Part shown: positions 52,256-61,842 of the stretch, in pieces
Layout: each line of letters starts with the position of its first letter
Position numbering within the stretch: the stretch's first letter is position 1
NCBI RefSeq assembly: GCF_003413745.1
Contig: NZ_QVID01000001.1
Location: 248,001 to 312,000, forward strand
Direction: 5' to 3'
From: Marixanthomonas ophiurae
Lineage (GTDB): Bacteria; Bacteroidota; Bacteroidia; Flavobacteriales; Flavobacteriaceae
DNA length: 64,000 nucleotides
The notes under the pieces: model-generated
The model's input: only the letters and a program-made list of their open reading frames with translations
Databases searched by the model: none
What the model was told of the DNA's origin: nothing
Translations under genes and position numbers: made by a program

Positions 52256-53329
52256 ATGAAAGCAATCTTTACAATTTTAAGTATGCTACTGTTTACAGTG
52301 GCACTTGCACAAGATAAAGTATTTGTGCACAAAGCAACGACTGGGAATTCTTCTGGGAACGTATCAACTTTAGACCATCCGGATTTGAATGGAAATTCCA
52401 GTGCCAATTTTATTGTTACACACAACCTTGACAATGAAGGTGTACAATACAATGACAAAGTAACCGGTACTTGGTATAATGGTAGCTCTTGGACTGTATT
52501 TAATGAAGATGCCTCCACTATGGTGGAAGGTTCGTCGTATAACATTTATATACCCGCGGGTGGTAAAATGATCAGTGTGGAGGCAGACGGATCTAGTTTT
52601 GATTTAGAATTAAACGATCCAGCAATTAATGGTGACCCCAACGCCGTTATGGTGTATGCTACGTATTGGAACCCAAACGGTGTTTATAACGACAATAATT
52701 ATGGTTTTTGGTACGATACAATTGCTGAAAGATGGAACATTTATAATGAAGATACAGCTATCAATATTCCGGCCGGAGCAGTATTTACGATATTGATTGA
52801 TGACAGTACCGGAGGCGCTACAGCGTTTTCGCATACTGCAACAGCCCCTACTAGCAACTATACTGTTATAGACCACCCCAGTTTAAACAACAAACCTAAT
52901 GCTTATCCCGTGGTTTCACCTAATTGGGGGACTACTGGAGACCCCAGCAATATAAATATTGACAGCACTATAGGGGTTTGGTACAATGGCACCAATTGGA
53001 CTATTTATACGGAAGATGTCTCGACGATGCCAACAAACGCAAAATTCAATGTATATGTTGCCGATCCAACCTTAGGAGTTGAAGAAAATGAAAGCATAGC
53101 CGAAATAAGCTCGTACCCTAACCCAACAAATGGAGACGTTACCTTTACTTCAAAAGAAGCGATTACCGCTATCAGTTTTTATAACATATTGGGGCAAGAG
53201 GTGAAGCAAATTTATGGAAACAACAGCAACAACCTAACTATCGACATATCAGGACTTGCAGCAGGAAATTATATAGCTAAAGTCCAAGCAGGAACAGCAG
53301 TTGAATCTGTAAAACTAATCAAGTTATAA
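52256..53329 (+). CDS. secreted DUF7452-like repeat protein with T9SS sorting domain, paralogue
   Basis: This 357-aa protein starts at MKAIFTILSM; an ATG-less-like extension from 52202 lacks a signal peptide. A signal peptide (to about 18) is followed by three modules of about 85-90 residues with VFVHKATTGNSSGNV, STLDHPDLNGN and GTWYNGSSWTVFNED, and by a type A T9SS domain starting SYPNPTNGDVTF and ending KLIKL. It has the same architecture as 22236-23333 and the same operator geometry, so both are probably targets of the hybrid regulator at 19.1 kb. Function is unknown. Confidence 0.85.
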   Translation: MKAIFTILSMLLFTVALAQDKVFVHKATTGNSSGNVSTLDHPDLNGNSSANFIVTHNLDNEGVQYNDKVTGTWYNGSSWTVFNEDASTMVEGSSYNIYIPAGGKMISVEADGSSFDLELNDPAINGDPNAVMVYATYWNPNGVYNDNNYGFWYDTIAERWNIYNEDTAINIPAGAVFTILIDDSTGGATAFSHTATAPTSNYTVIDHPSLNNKPNAYPVVSPNWGTTGDPSNINIDSTIGVWYNGTNWTIYTEDVSTMPTNAKFNVYVADPTLGVEENESIAEISSYPNPTNGDVTFTSKEAITAISFYNILGQEVKQIYGNNSNNLTIDISGLAAGNYIAKVQAGTAVESVKLIKL

Positions 53330-53354
53330 TGTTTATTTTTTTGTTTAATATTCT

Positions 53355-53387
53355 AAAGAGGGGTGTTTAGGCACTCCTCTTTTTTTA
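53355..53387 (+). terminator. terminator of the DUF7452-like paralogue
   Basis: AAAGAGGGGTG pairs with CACTCCTCTTT (one G-U) around a six-base loop, followed by a T run. Confidence 0.85.
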
Positions 53388-53401
53388 GTGTTAATAACAA
53401 A

Positions 53402-53428
53402 AAGGCTGCCCTACAATAGAACAGCCTT
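53402..53428 (-). terminator. terminator of the leftward T9SS gene
   Basis: AAGGCTG (53402-53408) pairs with CAGCCTT (53422-53428). On the minus strand the hairpin is followed by T residues. It lies 24 bp beyond the stop codon at 53453. Confidence 0.75.
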
Positions 53429-53452
53429 CTGAAAATAAAACTGAGGAGTAGT

Positions 53453-55072
53453 TTAGTTTTTAATTAACTTGATACTTTTTGAAAGTCCGTTACCGGCATT
53501 CAATTTCATAATATAGATACCAGGTGCCCAACCTTGAACATCAATTGTCATTTGAGTGGCTCCGCTATATGTTTTTGTAAAAACTTGTTGACTCAACGTA
53601 TTGTATATTGCAACTACTTCAATAGCTACGGTACTGTTAAGTGCTATTTCATCTTGCACTGGATTGGTATAGGAAAGTGACGCGTTCGAAAATTCTTCTG
53701 TTCCCAACTCTTCATCTACAACATTTTGTGCATACATTTTAGGTCCGTCTCCTTTGTCTTCAACAAACACAGCTACGCTTTGGTTATTTACCGGCACGGA
53801 ATATTGAACACGACCTTTTGAAGCTGCAAAGGTAGCTACAGGCTTGGTTTCTTCCGCCCACGCAAAATTTCCGTTTTCGTCAAGGTATACTGCATTTAAA
53901 GTTGTTGGTGTTGCACCATTATCCTCTCCTTCCTTGTTAAGGAAAAGTGGACTATCATTTTTTAGCTGAAGACTTCCAGCGTGAACTTTTTCAGATCCGA
54001 TAGGAAAAACAACTTTTGCATTATCGGTAAGTTCTCTTGCCCCTGTATTTTTATCAAATTTCTGAACATATTCTCCATGTTGCCCTTGGTTGCTATCTGT
54101 GTAAGTACAAACTGACCATACAACGTCTGAGCCTTGTGAAAAAGCTATTTCGGTATTCGTTTCAAAGTCTGTTTGATTAACATCAAAGTCAACTCCATTA
54201 ATGCCCCACGGAAGTGTACCGTCAGAGTTAATTCGTTGTAAAAACGAATCAAAACGATTGTTAGCGGCAGAAAAATAGCCCATATAGACCACATCGTCAT
54301 CTTGTGTTCCTGTGTAATTTCGGTTAAAAGCAGTTAAGCCTTCTGAAATTTGTGTAGCCTCTGTCCACACCGGGTTGCCATCGTCGTCATAACGTTGTGC
54401 ATATAAATTTGAATTTATTCCGCTCAATAACGAATGAAAAACAGCAATATAATCACCTCCTGATAGTTCAAAGAAATTTCCTGGAGCCGTAAACCCTGAG
54501 CTTAACTCTATAGGCTGCGTTGATGGCCAAACTGGAGAACCGCTACCATCATATTTTTGCATCACTGCCCCATTTGAAGCCAACCAACTAACAATAGCAC
54601 CTCCTTCTGTAAGAGGAAGGATAGTAACCTTATTACCACTCCCTACATTAACACCGCTTGCATCCCATAAATGATTGCCATCACTGTCTAATTTAAAAAC
54701 ATAAGCAGGGTCACCACCGCCAGTTCCAGTTACTCCTATATAAAGATGGTCATCGGCATCAACAACTATATTCCAGAGTACCGTAAAAGTACTCATAGGT
54801 ATTTGGTCACTTATCAACATACCATCGGCACCTAGCGTTTGGTTTCCGTCTGCATCCAATATTTGTAAGCGTAATTCTATATTGACGGGAGCCCCAACGT
54901 TTTTCCAAAATACAATATAAGTCATTCCATCGGAAGTACCTTTAGCCTGCATATCGAGGGCTTCAGAATCTGCCACCAAGGTGTTCACATCGGTATCGTT
55001 TGTCCATTGCGCCTGGGCAATAAATACTGTCAAAAAGCTAATAAGTGTAATAATTGTTTTCATATTTTTCAT
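53453..55072 (-). CDS. secreted beta-propeller-like protein with T9SS sorting domain
   Basis: This 539-aa protein has a signal peptide (to about 20, ...FIAQAQW). The body (about 25-440) has repeats of the form 'LDADGNQTLGADG', 'KLDSDGNHLWDASG' and 'RYDDDGNPVWTEA', as in a delta-60/WD40-type propeller. A type A T9SS domain closes it: LSYTNPVQDEIAL ... IKLIKN. It stands behind a 42-aa ORF with a 1-bp gap. A second ATG three codons in is also possible. The substrate is unknown. Confidence 0.82.
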   Translation of the reverse strand: MKNMKTIITLISFLTVFIAQAQWTNDTDVNTLVADSEALDMQAKGTSDGMTYIVFWKNVGAPVNIELRLQILDADGNQTLGADGMLISDQIPMSTFTVLWNIVVDADDHLYIGVTGTGGGDPAYVFKLDSDGNHLWDASGVNVGSGNKVTILPLTEGGAIVSWLASNGAVMQKYDGSGSPVWPSTQPIELSSGFTAPGNFFELSGGDYIAVFHSLLSGINSNLYAQRYDDDGNPVWTEATQISEGLTAFNRNYTGTQDDDVVYMGYFSAANNRFDSFLQRINSDGTLPWGINGVDFDVNQTDFETNTEIAFSQGSDVVWSVCTYTDSNQGQHGEYVQKFDKNTGARELTDNAKVVFPIGSEKVHAGSLQLKNDSPLFLNKEGEDNGATPTTLNAVYLDENGNFAWAEETKPVATFAASKGRVQYSVPVNNQSVAVFVEDKGDGPKMYAQNVVDEELGTEEFSNASLSYTNPVQDEIALNSTVAIEVVAIYNTLSQQVFTKTYSGATQMTIDVQGWAPGIYIMKLNAGNGLSKSIKLIKN

Positions 55073-55073
55073 T

Positions 55074-55202
55074 TTAATTAGATTTTGGTTTATGGTTATC
55101 GTTTTTATTCAATTCATTAATCAACTTTTTTAATGCGTTTTTTTTGTCTTTGCTCTTTTTTAAAAGCGCGTCCAAATTATCTTCTTGCTTTTTCTTTTTC
55201 AT
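55074..55202 (-). CDS. candidate 42-aa ORF upstream of the T9SS gene
   Basis: ATG at 55202 opens a 42-aa Lys/Asn-rich frame (MKKKKQEDNLDALLKKSKDK...), predicted helical, with no signal peptide. Its TAA is one base from the next gene's ATG (TAAAATG), a spacing typical of translational coupling. It could be a real small protein or a regulatory upstream ORF. AT-rich DNA makes chance ORFs of this size plausible, so confidence is limited. Confidence 0.4.
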   Translation of the reverse strand: MKKKKQEDNLDALLKKSKDKKNALKKLINELNKNDNHKPKSN

Positions 55203-55369
55203 CTCAAATCGTTTTGGGTTTCAAAACTTTTTCAAATGTAGATCACGATTAAAGCCTTTCATAATTTTTAGCCCTACCAAAATCACTCATGGTTAAAAAA
55301 CAACCATAGTTTTAGCACTCAAATAACTATAACTATTTGATTTTTAGATATCTATTTTTTGATTGAAAT

Positions 55370-56995
55370 TTACCCTTTTTGCCCGAAGCTGGACAAATAA
55401 GCAGATAATTCAACATCAGAATGGGTGATTTCTAGTTTTTTCCGAAGTCGGGTACGGGCATTTTCAACCGATTTTGAAGACTGTCCCGTAATTTGTGCAA
55501 TCTCTTTTGAAGTAAGATTCAACTTTAATAACGCACACAACCGTTTGTCGCGAGACGTTAAATCGGGATGCTTGTCTGAAAGATTTTTATAGAAGGATTC
55601 GTGTACTTGCTCAAAGCGCATTTCAAATTCTTCCCAAATATTACTTGAAGTATCCCGCTTAAGTCTTTTGGCAATATAATCGATTGCTCTTTGAGTTTCT
55701 TTTTTTGCTGCTTTACGTTTAACCTCTTTTAAATCTTGCAAAATTTCTTCAATAATTTCGGTACGGTGTATCTCTACCATCGCTTTACCAATAAGTTCTT
55801 TATTTTTCAACTGAAGATTAGTGTCGAGTTCTTTCTGTTTGGCAACTGCTAATTGTTTTTCTAGTTTGGTGTTTTTAAGTTTATTTCGAAATCTATATAA
55901 CAACATTCCTAGCAGTAACAATACAGAAACCAAACTCAAGAAAAGAACATAATTTCTAAACCGCCTTTTGCTATCCTGAAGTTCCCGTATTTGTTCTTTG
56001 TTTTTATATTCCTGCTCCACCTTTATTTTTTCAACGTTAGCAGATTTTTCTTCTAAATTTAAACTGTCTCTTACGGCATCATATTTCTGAAAATATTCTG
56101 CAGCATTTTTATAGTCCTTCTTTTTCAGATAATTTTTATAAAGGGTTTGTAGGGCTGCTTGGTTTTCGAAACTAAACTTACTTTCGGATAGCGCCTCATT
56201 CGCCTTTGTAGCATACACGATAGCAGAGTCTAATTGGTTTATCTTCTCATAATACGTTGAAACCGTATTGTAAATCCATCCTTTTGATTGCGATCTTGAG
56301 GTAGGGTCTTTTTCAATATAATTTGCTGCTAAAGCAAAATATTTCTGTGCTTTTTCTATACTATCTTTTAAAAAATAAGTTCTGCCTAAATTGCCATTGA
56401 GATAGGCTTTAAGCTGCATTTCATTGGGAATAGTTTTTAATAAGTTCTCAGAACGTTCATAGTAATATTTGGCAGAATCTACTTGAGAGTTTAAATAACT
56501 AGTGCCAATATTATTCAATATTTTAGCCAGCAAAACGATATCGTTTTCTTTTTCTGCATAACCATGTAGTTTTCTGAAAAAGGTACGTGCTTTTTTAGGC
56601 TCTTTAATTCGGCCGTACACCACTGCTAGATTTTGTTCTAGAGTGATTGATTTATCGCTAGAAGGTTGGTTTATGTAATAATCGTATGCTTTTAAGTAAT
56701 ATTTTAAAGCAATATCAAGCGCATCTTTACTAAAAAAAATGTCTCCTGCTCCATTGTAATAATTAGCAATTGTCTTTTCAGATTCAGAATCGACAGCATT
56801 TTTTTTGGCAATCTCTAAATAATACAACGCACGATCCCAATCATCATTTTTTAATTGAGATGCAATAGATAGACTAATTCTAGATTTTTCACTTTCGGAA
56901 GAAATATTGGCCAAACTATCTACCAACACAGAAACTTCCTCTTGAGCGACTGCCGAAAAAGTGACTATAAAAAAGAAAAATACTCGAAGTAACAT
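55370..56995 (-). CDS. TPR-containing membrane regulator with LuxR-type HTH
   Basis: This 541-aa protein has a signal peptide (to about 17), a periplasmic TPR array (about 25-330), one membrane helix (about 345-370), a cytoplasmic coiled coil (about 370-450) and a C-terminal LuxR-type HTH (about 480-530) with LTSKEIAQITGQSSKSVENARTR split over its helices. It resembles the TPR-LuxR proteins of Bacteroidota, which have no kinase or receiver. It would move a periplasmic signal straight to DNA. Targets are not known. The leftward 42-aa ORF and T9SS gene lie downstream. Confidence 0.85.
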   Translation of the reverse strand: MLLRVFFFFIVTFSAVAQEEVSVLVDSLANISSESEKSRISLSIASQLKNDDWDRALYYLEIAKKNAVDSESEKTIANYYNGAGDIFFSKDALDIALKYYLKAYDYYINQPSSDKSITLEQNLAVVYGRIKEPKKARTFFRKLHGYAEKENDIVLLAKILNNIGTSYLNSQVDSAKYYYERSENLLKTIPNEMQLKAYLNGNLGRTYFLKDSIEKAQKYFALAANYIEKDPTSRSQSKGWIYNTVSTYYEKINQLDSAIVYATKANEALSESKFSFENQAALQTLYKNYLKKKDYKNAAEYFQKYDAVRDSLNLEEKSANVEKIKVEQEYKNKEQIRELQDSKRRFRNYVLFLSLVSVLLLLGMLLYRFRNKLKNTKLEKQLAVAKQKELDTNLQLKNKELIGKAMVEIHRTEIIEEILQDLKEVKRKAAKKETQRAIDYIAKRLKRDTSSNIWEEFEMRFEQVHESFYKNLSDKHPDLTSRDKRLCALLKLNLTSKEIAQITGQSSKSVENARTRLRKKLEITHSDVELSAYLSSFGQKG

Positions 56996-57026
56996 AGGTG
57001 CTAATTACCTCGAAAGATACAGAAAT

Positions 57027-59084
57027 TTAATAATTCAGTAACGCTTCAATTTTAGTCTTCACCTTTTCAGTAGAAGGAATCATGGTTTCTTCTAATGTTG
57101 AATTTAAAGGTATTGCGGGCATATTTTCACTACCAATTATCATAACGGGTGCATCTAATTGCTGGAAACATTCTTCCTGAATTCTACCTTGTAACGCTCT
57201 ACTGAAACTATTATCTGAAGGTTCTTCGGTCACAACCAAACATTTTCCACATTTCTTGACGGATTTAAACACCGTTTCATAATCCAAAGGATGTAACGTC
57301 CTAAGATCAACAATCTCAATGCGGTCTTCCATTCCTAATTCAGCGGAAGCGTTAACAGCCCAATGTACACCCATTCCGTAGGTAATGATAGAAAGCGTTT
57401 CTTCATCTTCCTGTTTCCAGATTTCTTGAAGCAACCATGCTTTCCCAAAAGGCAATACATAGTCTTCTGCAGGTTCTAAAGAAGTAGCGCCTTTTGTTCC
57501 TTTTACTTTGCTCCAGTATAAGCCTTTATGCTCAAAAATAACCACTGGATTAGGATCGTAATAAGCTGCTTTCATCAAACCTTTCAGGTCCGCGCCATTA
57601 CTTGGGTACGCAATTTTCAGTCCGCGAATGTTCGTCACCACACTTTCTACCGAAGAAGAGTGATATGGACCACCACTACCATACGCACCAATTGGCACAC
57701 GAAGAATCATCGATACCGGCCATTTTCCGTTAGAAAGATAATTGCTTCGGCTGACTTCGGTAAATAATTGATTCAGTCCTGGCCAAATATAATCGGCAAA
57801 TTGTACCTCAACAATGGGTTTTAAACCAACAGCACTCATCCCAACAGTTGATCCTACAATAAATGCTTCTTGAATTGGTGTATTAAACACACGGTTGTCA
57901 CCAAATTTCTGCGCCAAGGTCGCTGCTTCTCTAAACACGCCGCCTAAACGTCCTCCTACATCTTGTCCATACAGCAAACATTCTTTGTGTTTACCCATTA
58001 ACTCCTCAATAGCAAAGAGCGCACAATCTACCATCACTACTTTTTCGCCACCTTCAGGGGATCGTTCTCCTTTTTCTTCAGTAATTTCGGTAGGGGCAAA
58101 ATCATGTGTAAATAAATCTTCAGGCTTAGGATCTTCGGCCTTTAAAGCTTTTTCATAATCTTTTTGAACCGATTTTAGAATGTCAGCTTCCAATTCTGAA
58201 AGCTCTTTTTCAGAAAAGCCATTGTCTACTAATAATTTTTTAAGCTTCGGATACGGATCACGAGATCTTGCTTCATCTAAATCATCTCTATAAAACTCCA
58301 TTCTCACCCCAGAAGTATGGTGATTCAATAATGGAACTTTGGCGTGAACCAAAAACGGACGCCGTTCGGTTCTAATTGTTGAAATCACATCTTGAAGGGT
58401 GTTATAACTCTCTTCAAAATCGGTCCCGTCTATTGAAACAGCTTCTAAACCGTTGAATCCTCGTGCATATTCATAGGCATTTTGTGCACGGGTTTCGGCC
58501 TCATTTGCTGAAATATCCCAACCATTATCTTGTACTAAATACAAAATTGGCAGTTGCTTTAAAGCCGCCATTTGAAAAGCTTCGGCAATTTCACCTTCGG
58601 TTACGGAAGCATCTCCCAAGGAACAAACTACAAAAGGTTGCTCCTCATATTTATCGTGTAAATTCTCAGTCTCTTTGTACCACATTCCCATTGCCACACC
58701 CGTTGCTGGGATGGCCTGCATTCCTGTCGCACTACTTTGATGCGGAATCTTTGGTTTATCATCATCGCGCAAACTTGGGTGCGAATAATAGGTTCGTCCA
58801 GCGGAAAAAGGATCGTCTTTTTTAGCTAACACTTGCAACATTAAATCGTACGGCTTCATCCCTATTGATAATAAAATAGAATCATCACGATAATAAGGAA
58901 AAGCATAATCTTGTGGCGTTAACTGCATCCCGATAGCAGTTTGAATCACTTCATGTCCTCGCGAAGTTGCGTGAACATATTTTGAAACTGTTTTAAAATT
59001 TTCCTCATATAACTCAGTCAAGGACTTAGCGGTCACCAAGTTTTTATAAGCTTTTTTTAATATATCTTTTGAAATCTTCTTCAT
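57027..59084 (-). CDS. branched-chain 2-oxoacid dehydrogenase E1, fused alpha and beta subunits
   Basis: This 685-aa thiamine diphosphate enzyme decarboxylates 2-oxoacids from Val, Leu and Ile. The alpha part (about 1-340) has GDASVTEGEIAEAFQMAA with the ThDP motif and HHTSGVRMEFYRDD. The beta part (about 345-685) has LLYGQDVGGRLGGVFREA and IVEVQFADYIWPG. Separate subunits in most bacteria are fused here, as in many Flavobacteriaceae. I chose ATG 59084 (TAAGATG) over 59108, which would overlap the E2 gene. The E2 gene ends 1 bp upstream. Confidence 0.92.
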   Translation of the reverse strand: MKKISKDILKKAYKNLVTAKSLTELYEENFKTVSKYVHATSRGHEVIQTAIGMQLTPQDYAFPYYRDDSILLSIGMKPYDLMLQVLAKKDDPFSAGRTYYSHPSLRDDDKPKIPHQSSATGMQAIPATGVAMGMWYKETENLHDKYEEQPFVVCSLGDASVTEGEIAEAFQMAALKQLPILYLVQDNGWDISANEAETRAQNAYEYARGFNGLEAVSIDGTDFEESYNTLQDVISTIRTERRPFLVHAKVPLLNHHTSGVRMEFYRDDLDEARSRDPYPKLKKLLVDNGFSEKELSELEADILKSVQKDYEKALKAEDPKPEDLFTHDFAPTEITEEKGERSPEGGEKVVMVDCALFAIEELMGKHKECLLYGQDVGGRLGGVFREAATLAQKFGDNRVFNTPIQEAFIVGSTVGMSAVGLKPIVEVQFADYIWPGLNQLFTEVSRSNYLSNGKWPVSMILRVPIGAYGSGGPYHSSSVESVVTNIRGLKIAYPSNGADLKGLMKAAYYDPNPVVIFEHKGLYWSKVKGTKGATSLEPAEDYVLPFGKAWLLQEIWKQEDEETLSIITYGMGVHWAVNASAELGMEDRIEIVDLRTLHPLDYETVFKSVKKCGKCLVVTEEPSDNSFSRALQGRIQEECFQQLDAPVMIIGSENMPAIPLNSTLEETMIPSTEKVKTKIEALLNY

Positions 59085-59085
59085 C

Positions 59086-60393
59086 TTAAAATTTTCTTTT
59101 TGTATCAAATTGCTCCATATTATCAGCCACCCTTCTTAAAAAAGAGCCCGCTAAATATCCATCTACAATACGGTGATCAAAAGATAATGACAAATACATC
59201 ATATGTCGAACCTCAATACTATCACCATCTTCACGCTCCATTACCTCAGCTCGTTTTTTTATAATTCCAGTAGCTAAAATGGCAGCTTCGGGCTGATTGA
59301 TAATTGGGGTTCCCATCAAACTTCCGAAGGTTCCTACATTACTAATTGTAAACGTACTGCCTTTGGTATCATCACCCTTCAACTTATTATCTCTAGCTTT
59401 TCCAACTAATTCATTAGTGTTTTCAGCAAGAGCTTTTAAATCTTTTTGGTCAGCTTCTTTTACAACTGGAACAATCAGGTTTCCAGAAGGTAAAGCAGTT
59501 GCCATCCCTATATTAATTTCTTCTTTTACAATGATATTTTTTCCATCAAGACTCGAATTAATCATCGGAAAATCTTGAATGGCTTTCGCCACGGCTTCAA
59601 TAAAAAGCGGTGTAAACGTTAATTTTTCTTTGAATTTTTCTTTAAAAGCAACCTTATTGGCGTTTCGCCATTGTACCATTTCGGTAAGGTCCGCTTCAAC
59701 ATAAGCGGTAACGTGTGGCGCAGTGGTCGCACTAAAAACCATATGATCTGAAATCATCTGGCGCATGCGATCCATTTCAACAATTTTTCCAGTTCCTTTA
59801 TCAAATTTTAAATCGGGAACTTGAAAGCCTGAAACTTCAGGTACGGGTTGCGCAAACTTATACGGGCGCCCTTCTTCGATGTAGGTGAACAAATCACTTT
59901 TACGAAGACGACCTTCCTTTCCGGTTCCTGGAATTCTGGCTAATTCTTCGTAACTAATGTGATTATTTCTAGCTATACTTTCTACTAAAGGACTTACAAA
60001 TACATTTTTATTAACTGTAAATGCTGAAGAGGGTTTTGCTTTTTTGTTTTTTGTTTCTCTTGAAACGGAAGGCTGAACTTTTTTCTTTGTTTCTTTGGTT
60101 GAAGGTTTAGCTTTCTTGGTTGTCTTTGACTTTTTAGAAGATCCCTTTTCTTTAGAAATATTTAAAATAGCAATCACATCGCCTACCGGAACTACTTCTT
60201 GTGCAGCTTTTACTTGCTCAACCATCGTACCGGAAGTAGGTGCTGGAACTTCATTATCTACTTTATCAGTTGCTACTTCACAAAGAATATCACCTTCTTC
60301 AAACGAATCACCTTCGTTTACCAACCAATTGATAATGGTTCCTTCAGTAATACTCTCACCCATTTTGGGCATTTTAAATTCAGTTTCCTTCAT
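59086..60393 (-). CDS. 2-oxoacid dehydrogenase E2, dihydrolipoyl acyltransferase
   Basis: This 435-aa core enzyme has one lipoyl domain with Lys44 (CEVATDKVDNEVPAP), a Lys/Ser/Thr-rich linker (about 83-125), an E3-binding domain (about 128-165, VSPLVESIARNNHI and GTGKEGRLRKSDL) and an acyltransferase domain with catalytic His407 in FDHRIVDG. With the E1 gene 1 bp behind it forms the branched-chain complex. LipB at 25.8 kb would octanoylate Lys44. E3 is not in the window. Confidence 0.93.
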   Translation of the reverse strand: MKETEFKMPKMGESITEGTIINWLVNEGDSFEEGDILCEVATDKVDNEVPAPTSGTMVEQVKAAQEVVPVGDVIAILNISKEKGSSKKSKTTKKAKPSTKETKKKVQPSVSRETKNKKAKPSSAFTVNKNVFVSPLVESIARNNHISYEELARIPGTGKEGRLRKSDLFTYIEEGRPYKFAQPVPEVSGFQVPDLKFDKGTGKIVEMDRMRQMISDHMVFSATTAPHVTAYVEADLTEMVQWRNANKVAFKEKFKEKLTFTPLFIEAVAKAIQDFPMINSSLDGKNIIVKEEINIGMATALPSGNLIVPVVKEADQKDLKALAENTNELVGKARDNKLKGDDTKGSTFTISNVGTFGSLMGTPIINQPEAAILATGIIKKRAEVMEREDGDSIEVRHMMYLSLSFDHRIVDGYLAGSFLRRVADNMEQFDTKRKF

Positions 60394-60394
60394 T

Positions 60395-60994
60395 TTATTT
60401 GTTTCTCTTAATCTCTTGAAGTGTTTTATAAAAATCTTCTTGCTTTGGTCTATTCTTCGGAATTTCCCGTAAGGGTGCTACTTCCTTTAAACTCTCGTGA
60501 CAGTCGGAAGGTAATTGTTGGTATAAACGGGTACCAGCTGTTTTCCAGGCTATCATTTCATCTGAAATATCCTTAATAGCTTTTGCAGGATTACCAACTA
60601 TCAATTTTCGTTTTGGAAATACCGTTTCTGCTTTTACGAATGCCATAGCTCCTACAATACACTCATCTCCTATTTCAGCATCATCCATAATCACACTGTT
60701 CATTCCTATTAAACAATTACGCCCTAAATTAGCCCCATGAATAATAGCACCGTGGCCTACATGTGCACTTTCTTTAAGCACAATACTTTTCCCAGGAAAC
60801 ATATGTACCGTACAGTTTTCCTGAACGTTTACACCATCTTCCAGGATAATCTCGCCCCAATCACCTCGAATAGCCGCTCCAGGCCCTATATAACAGTTTT
60901 TACCAATAATTACATTGCCAGTGACTGCTGCCAACGGGTGGACGAAACTGCTTTCGTGAACTACAGGTATATGGCCTTTAAAGCTGTAAATCAT
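60395..60994 (-). CDS. PaaY-like hexapeptide-repeat protein (gamma-carbonic anhydrase fold)
   Basis: This 199-aa protein is a left-handed beta-helix of hexapeptide repeats (VIIGKNCYIGPGAAIRGDWG), with metal-site histidines in NCTVHMFPG, HVGHGAIIHG and so on. The long helical C-terminal tail matches PaaY, a thioesterase or hydratase-type accessory protein of phenylacetate degradation. It ends 1 bp before the E2 gene and lies 6 bp from the enoyl-CoA hydratase relative, in a run that begins with paaZ. Confidence 0.85.
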   Translation of the reverse strand: MIYSFKGHIPVVHESSFVHPLAAVTGNVIIGKNCYIGPGAAIRGDWGEIILEDGVNVQENCTVHMFPGKSIVLKESAHVGHGAIIHGANLGRNCLIGMNSVIMDDAEIGDECIVGAMAFVKAETVFPKRKLIVGNPAKAIKDISDEMIAWKTAGTRLYQQLPSDCHESLKEVAPLREIPKNRPKQEDFYKTLQEIKRNK

Positions 60995-61000
60995 TTTAGT

Positions 61001-61753
61001 CTACTTAAACCGTTTCAACTTCTCTTTTGTAAAGGAAGAAAGCACCAAACGCCCACTTATTTTAGCGCGTTCTTTTAAAAGTTCGTCCCAATCTTCAGTT
61101 CCTCGCCAGAACATTTGTTTCATTTCTTTTACGGCTTCAGGATTATACCCACAAAGTTGTTCTGCTAAGGCCTGCACTGCTTCGTCTAATGCTTCGGTCG
61201 TTTCAAAAACTTTTGTATAAAGCCCTTTATCTCTCGCCCATTCTGGTGAATAAAATGAATTGGCATCGATTGCTATTTGCGACATGCCGCTGGCTCCAAT
61301 TTTTCGTTGCACTGCCGGACCTACTACAAAAGGACCAATACCAAGGTTCAACTCACTCAATTTTATAGCTGAAAACTTAGTTGCCATCGTATAATCCATC
61401 GCTGCTGCTAGGCCAACACCGCCTCCTACAGTTTTTCCTTGCACACGACCTATAATAAATTTAGGACATTTACGCATGGCGTTGATTACATTGGCAAAAC
61501 CGCTAAAAAATTTCTCTCCTTCTTGCTCATTTTCAATAGAAATTAATTCTTTAAAACTAGCTCCAGCACAGAAAGTTCTATCACCTCCACTTTTTACAAC
61601 AAGCACCAAAACCTCATCATCTTGACCGATTTCAGTGATGGTGTTTGCGAGTTTTGCTAGAATATCACCTGGCAAACTATTATGCGCCGGATGAAAAAAT
61701 TCTATGGTTGCTATTCCTTTTTCTATTGTATGTTTTACGTATGGTTGTGTCAT
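61001..61753 (-). CDS. enoyl-CoA hydratase/isomerase family protein, altered active site
   Basis: This 250-aa crotonase-fold protein has the oxyanion blocks CAGASFKEL and GKTVGGGVGLAAAMD. At the position of the first catalytic Glu of hydratases (GGGCELA in the mammalian enzyme) it has Gly (GGGVGLA). The second Glu is kept in LSELNLGI. It is therefore likely to be an isomerase or another crotonase reaction, and not a standard hydratase. It sits between paaZ and the paaY-like gene, so a role in phenylacetyl-CoA breakdown is probable. Confidence 0.82.
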   Translation of the reverse strand: MTQPYVKHTIEKGIATIEFFHPAHNSLPGDILAKLANTITEIGQDDEVLVLVVKSGGDRTFCAGASFKELISIENEQEGEKFFSGFANVINAMRKCPKFIIGRVQGKTVGGGVGLAAAMDYTMATKFSAIKLSELNLGIGPFVVGPAVQRKIGASGMSQIAIDANSFYSPEWARDKGLYTKVFETTEALDEAVQALAEQLCGYNPEAVKEMKQMFWRGTEDWDELLKERAKISGRLVLSSFTKEKLKRFK

Positions 61754-61842
61754 GTTTAAATAATAAATTTTAAATGAAAAATATAAAGGTCTAAAGTTCT
61801 GAGTATTTTATAATTTTAAATTTTTCGGTTTTACATTTCAAA

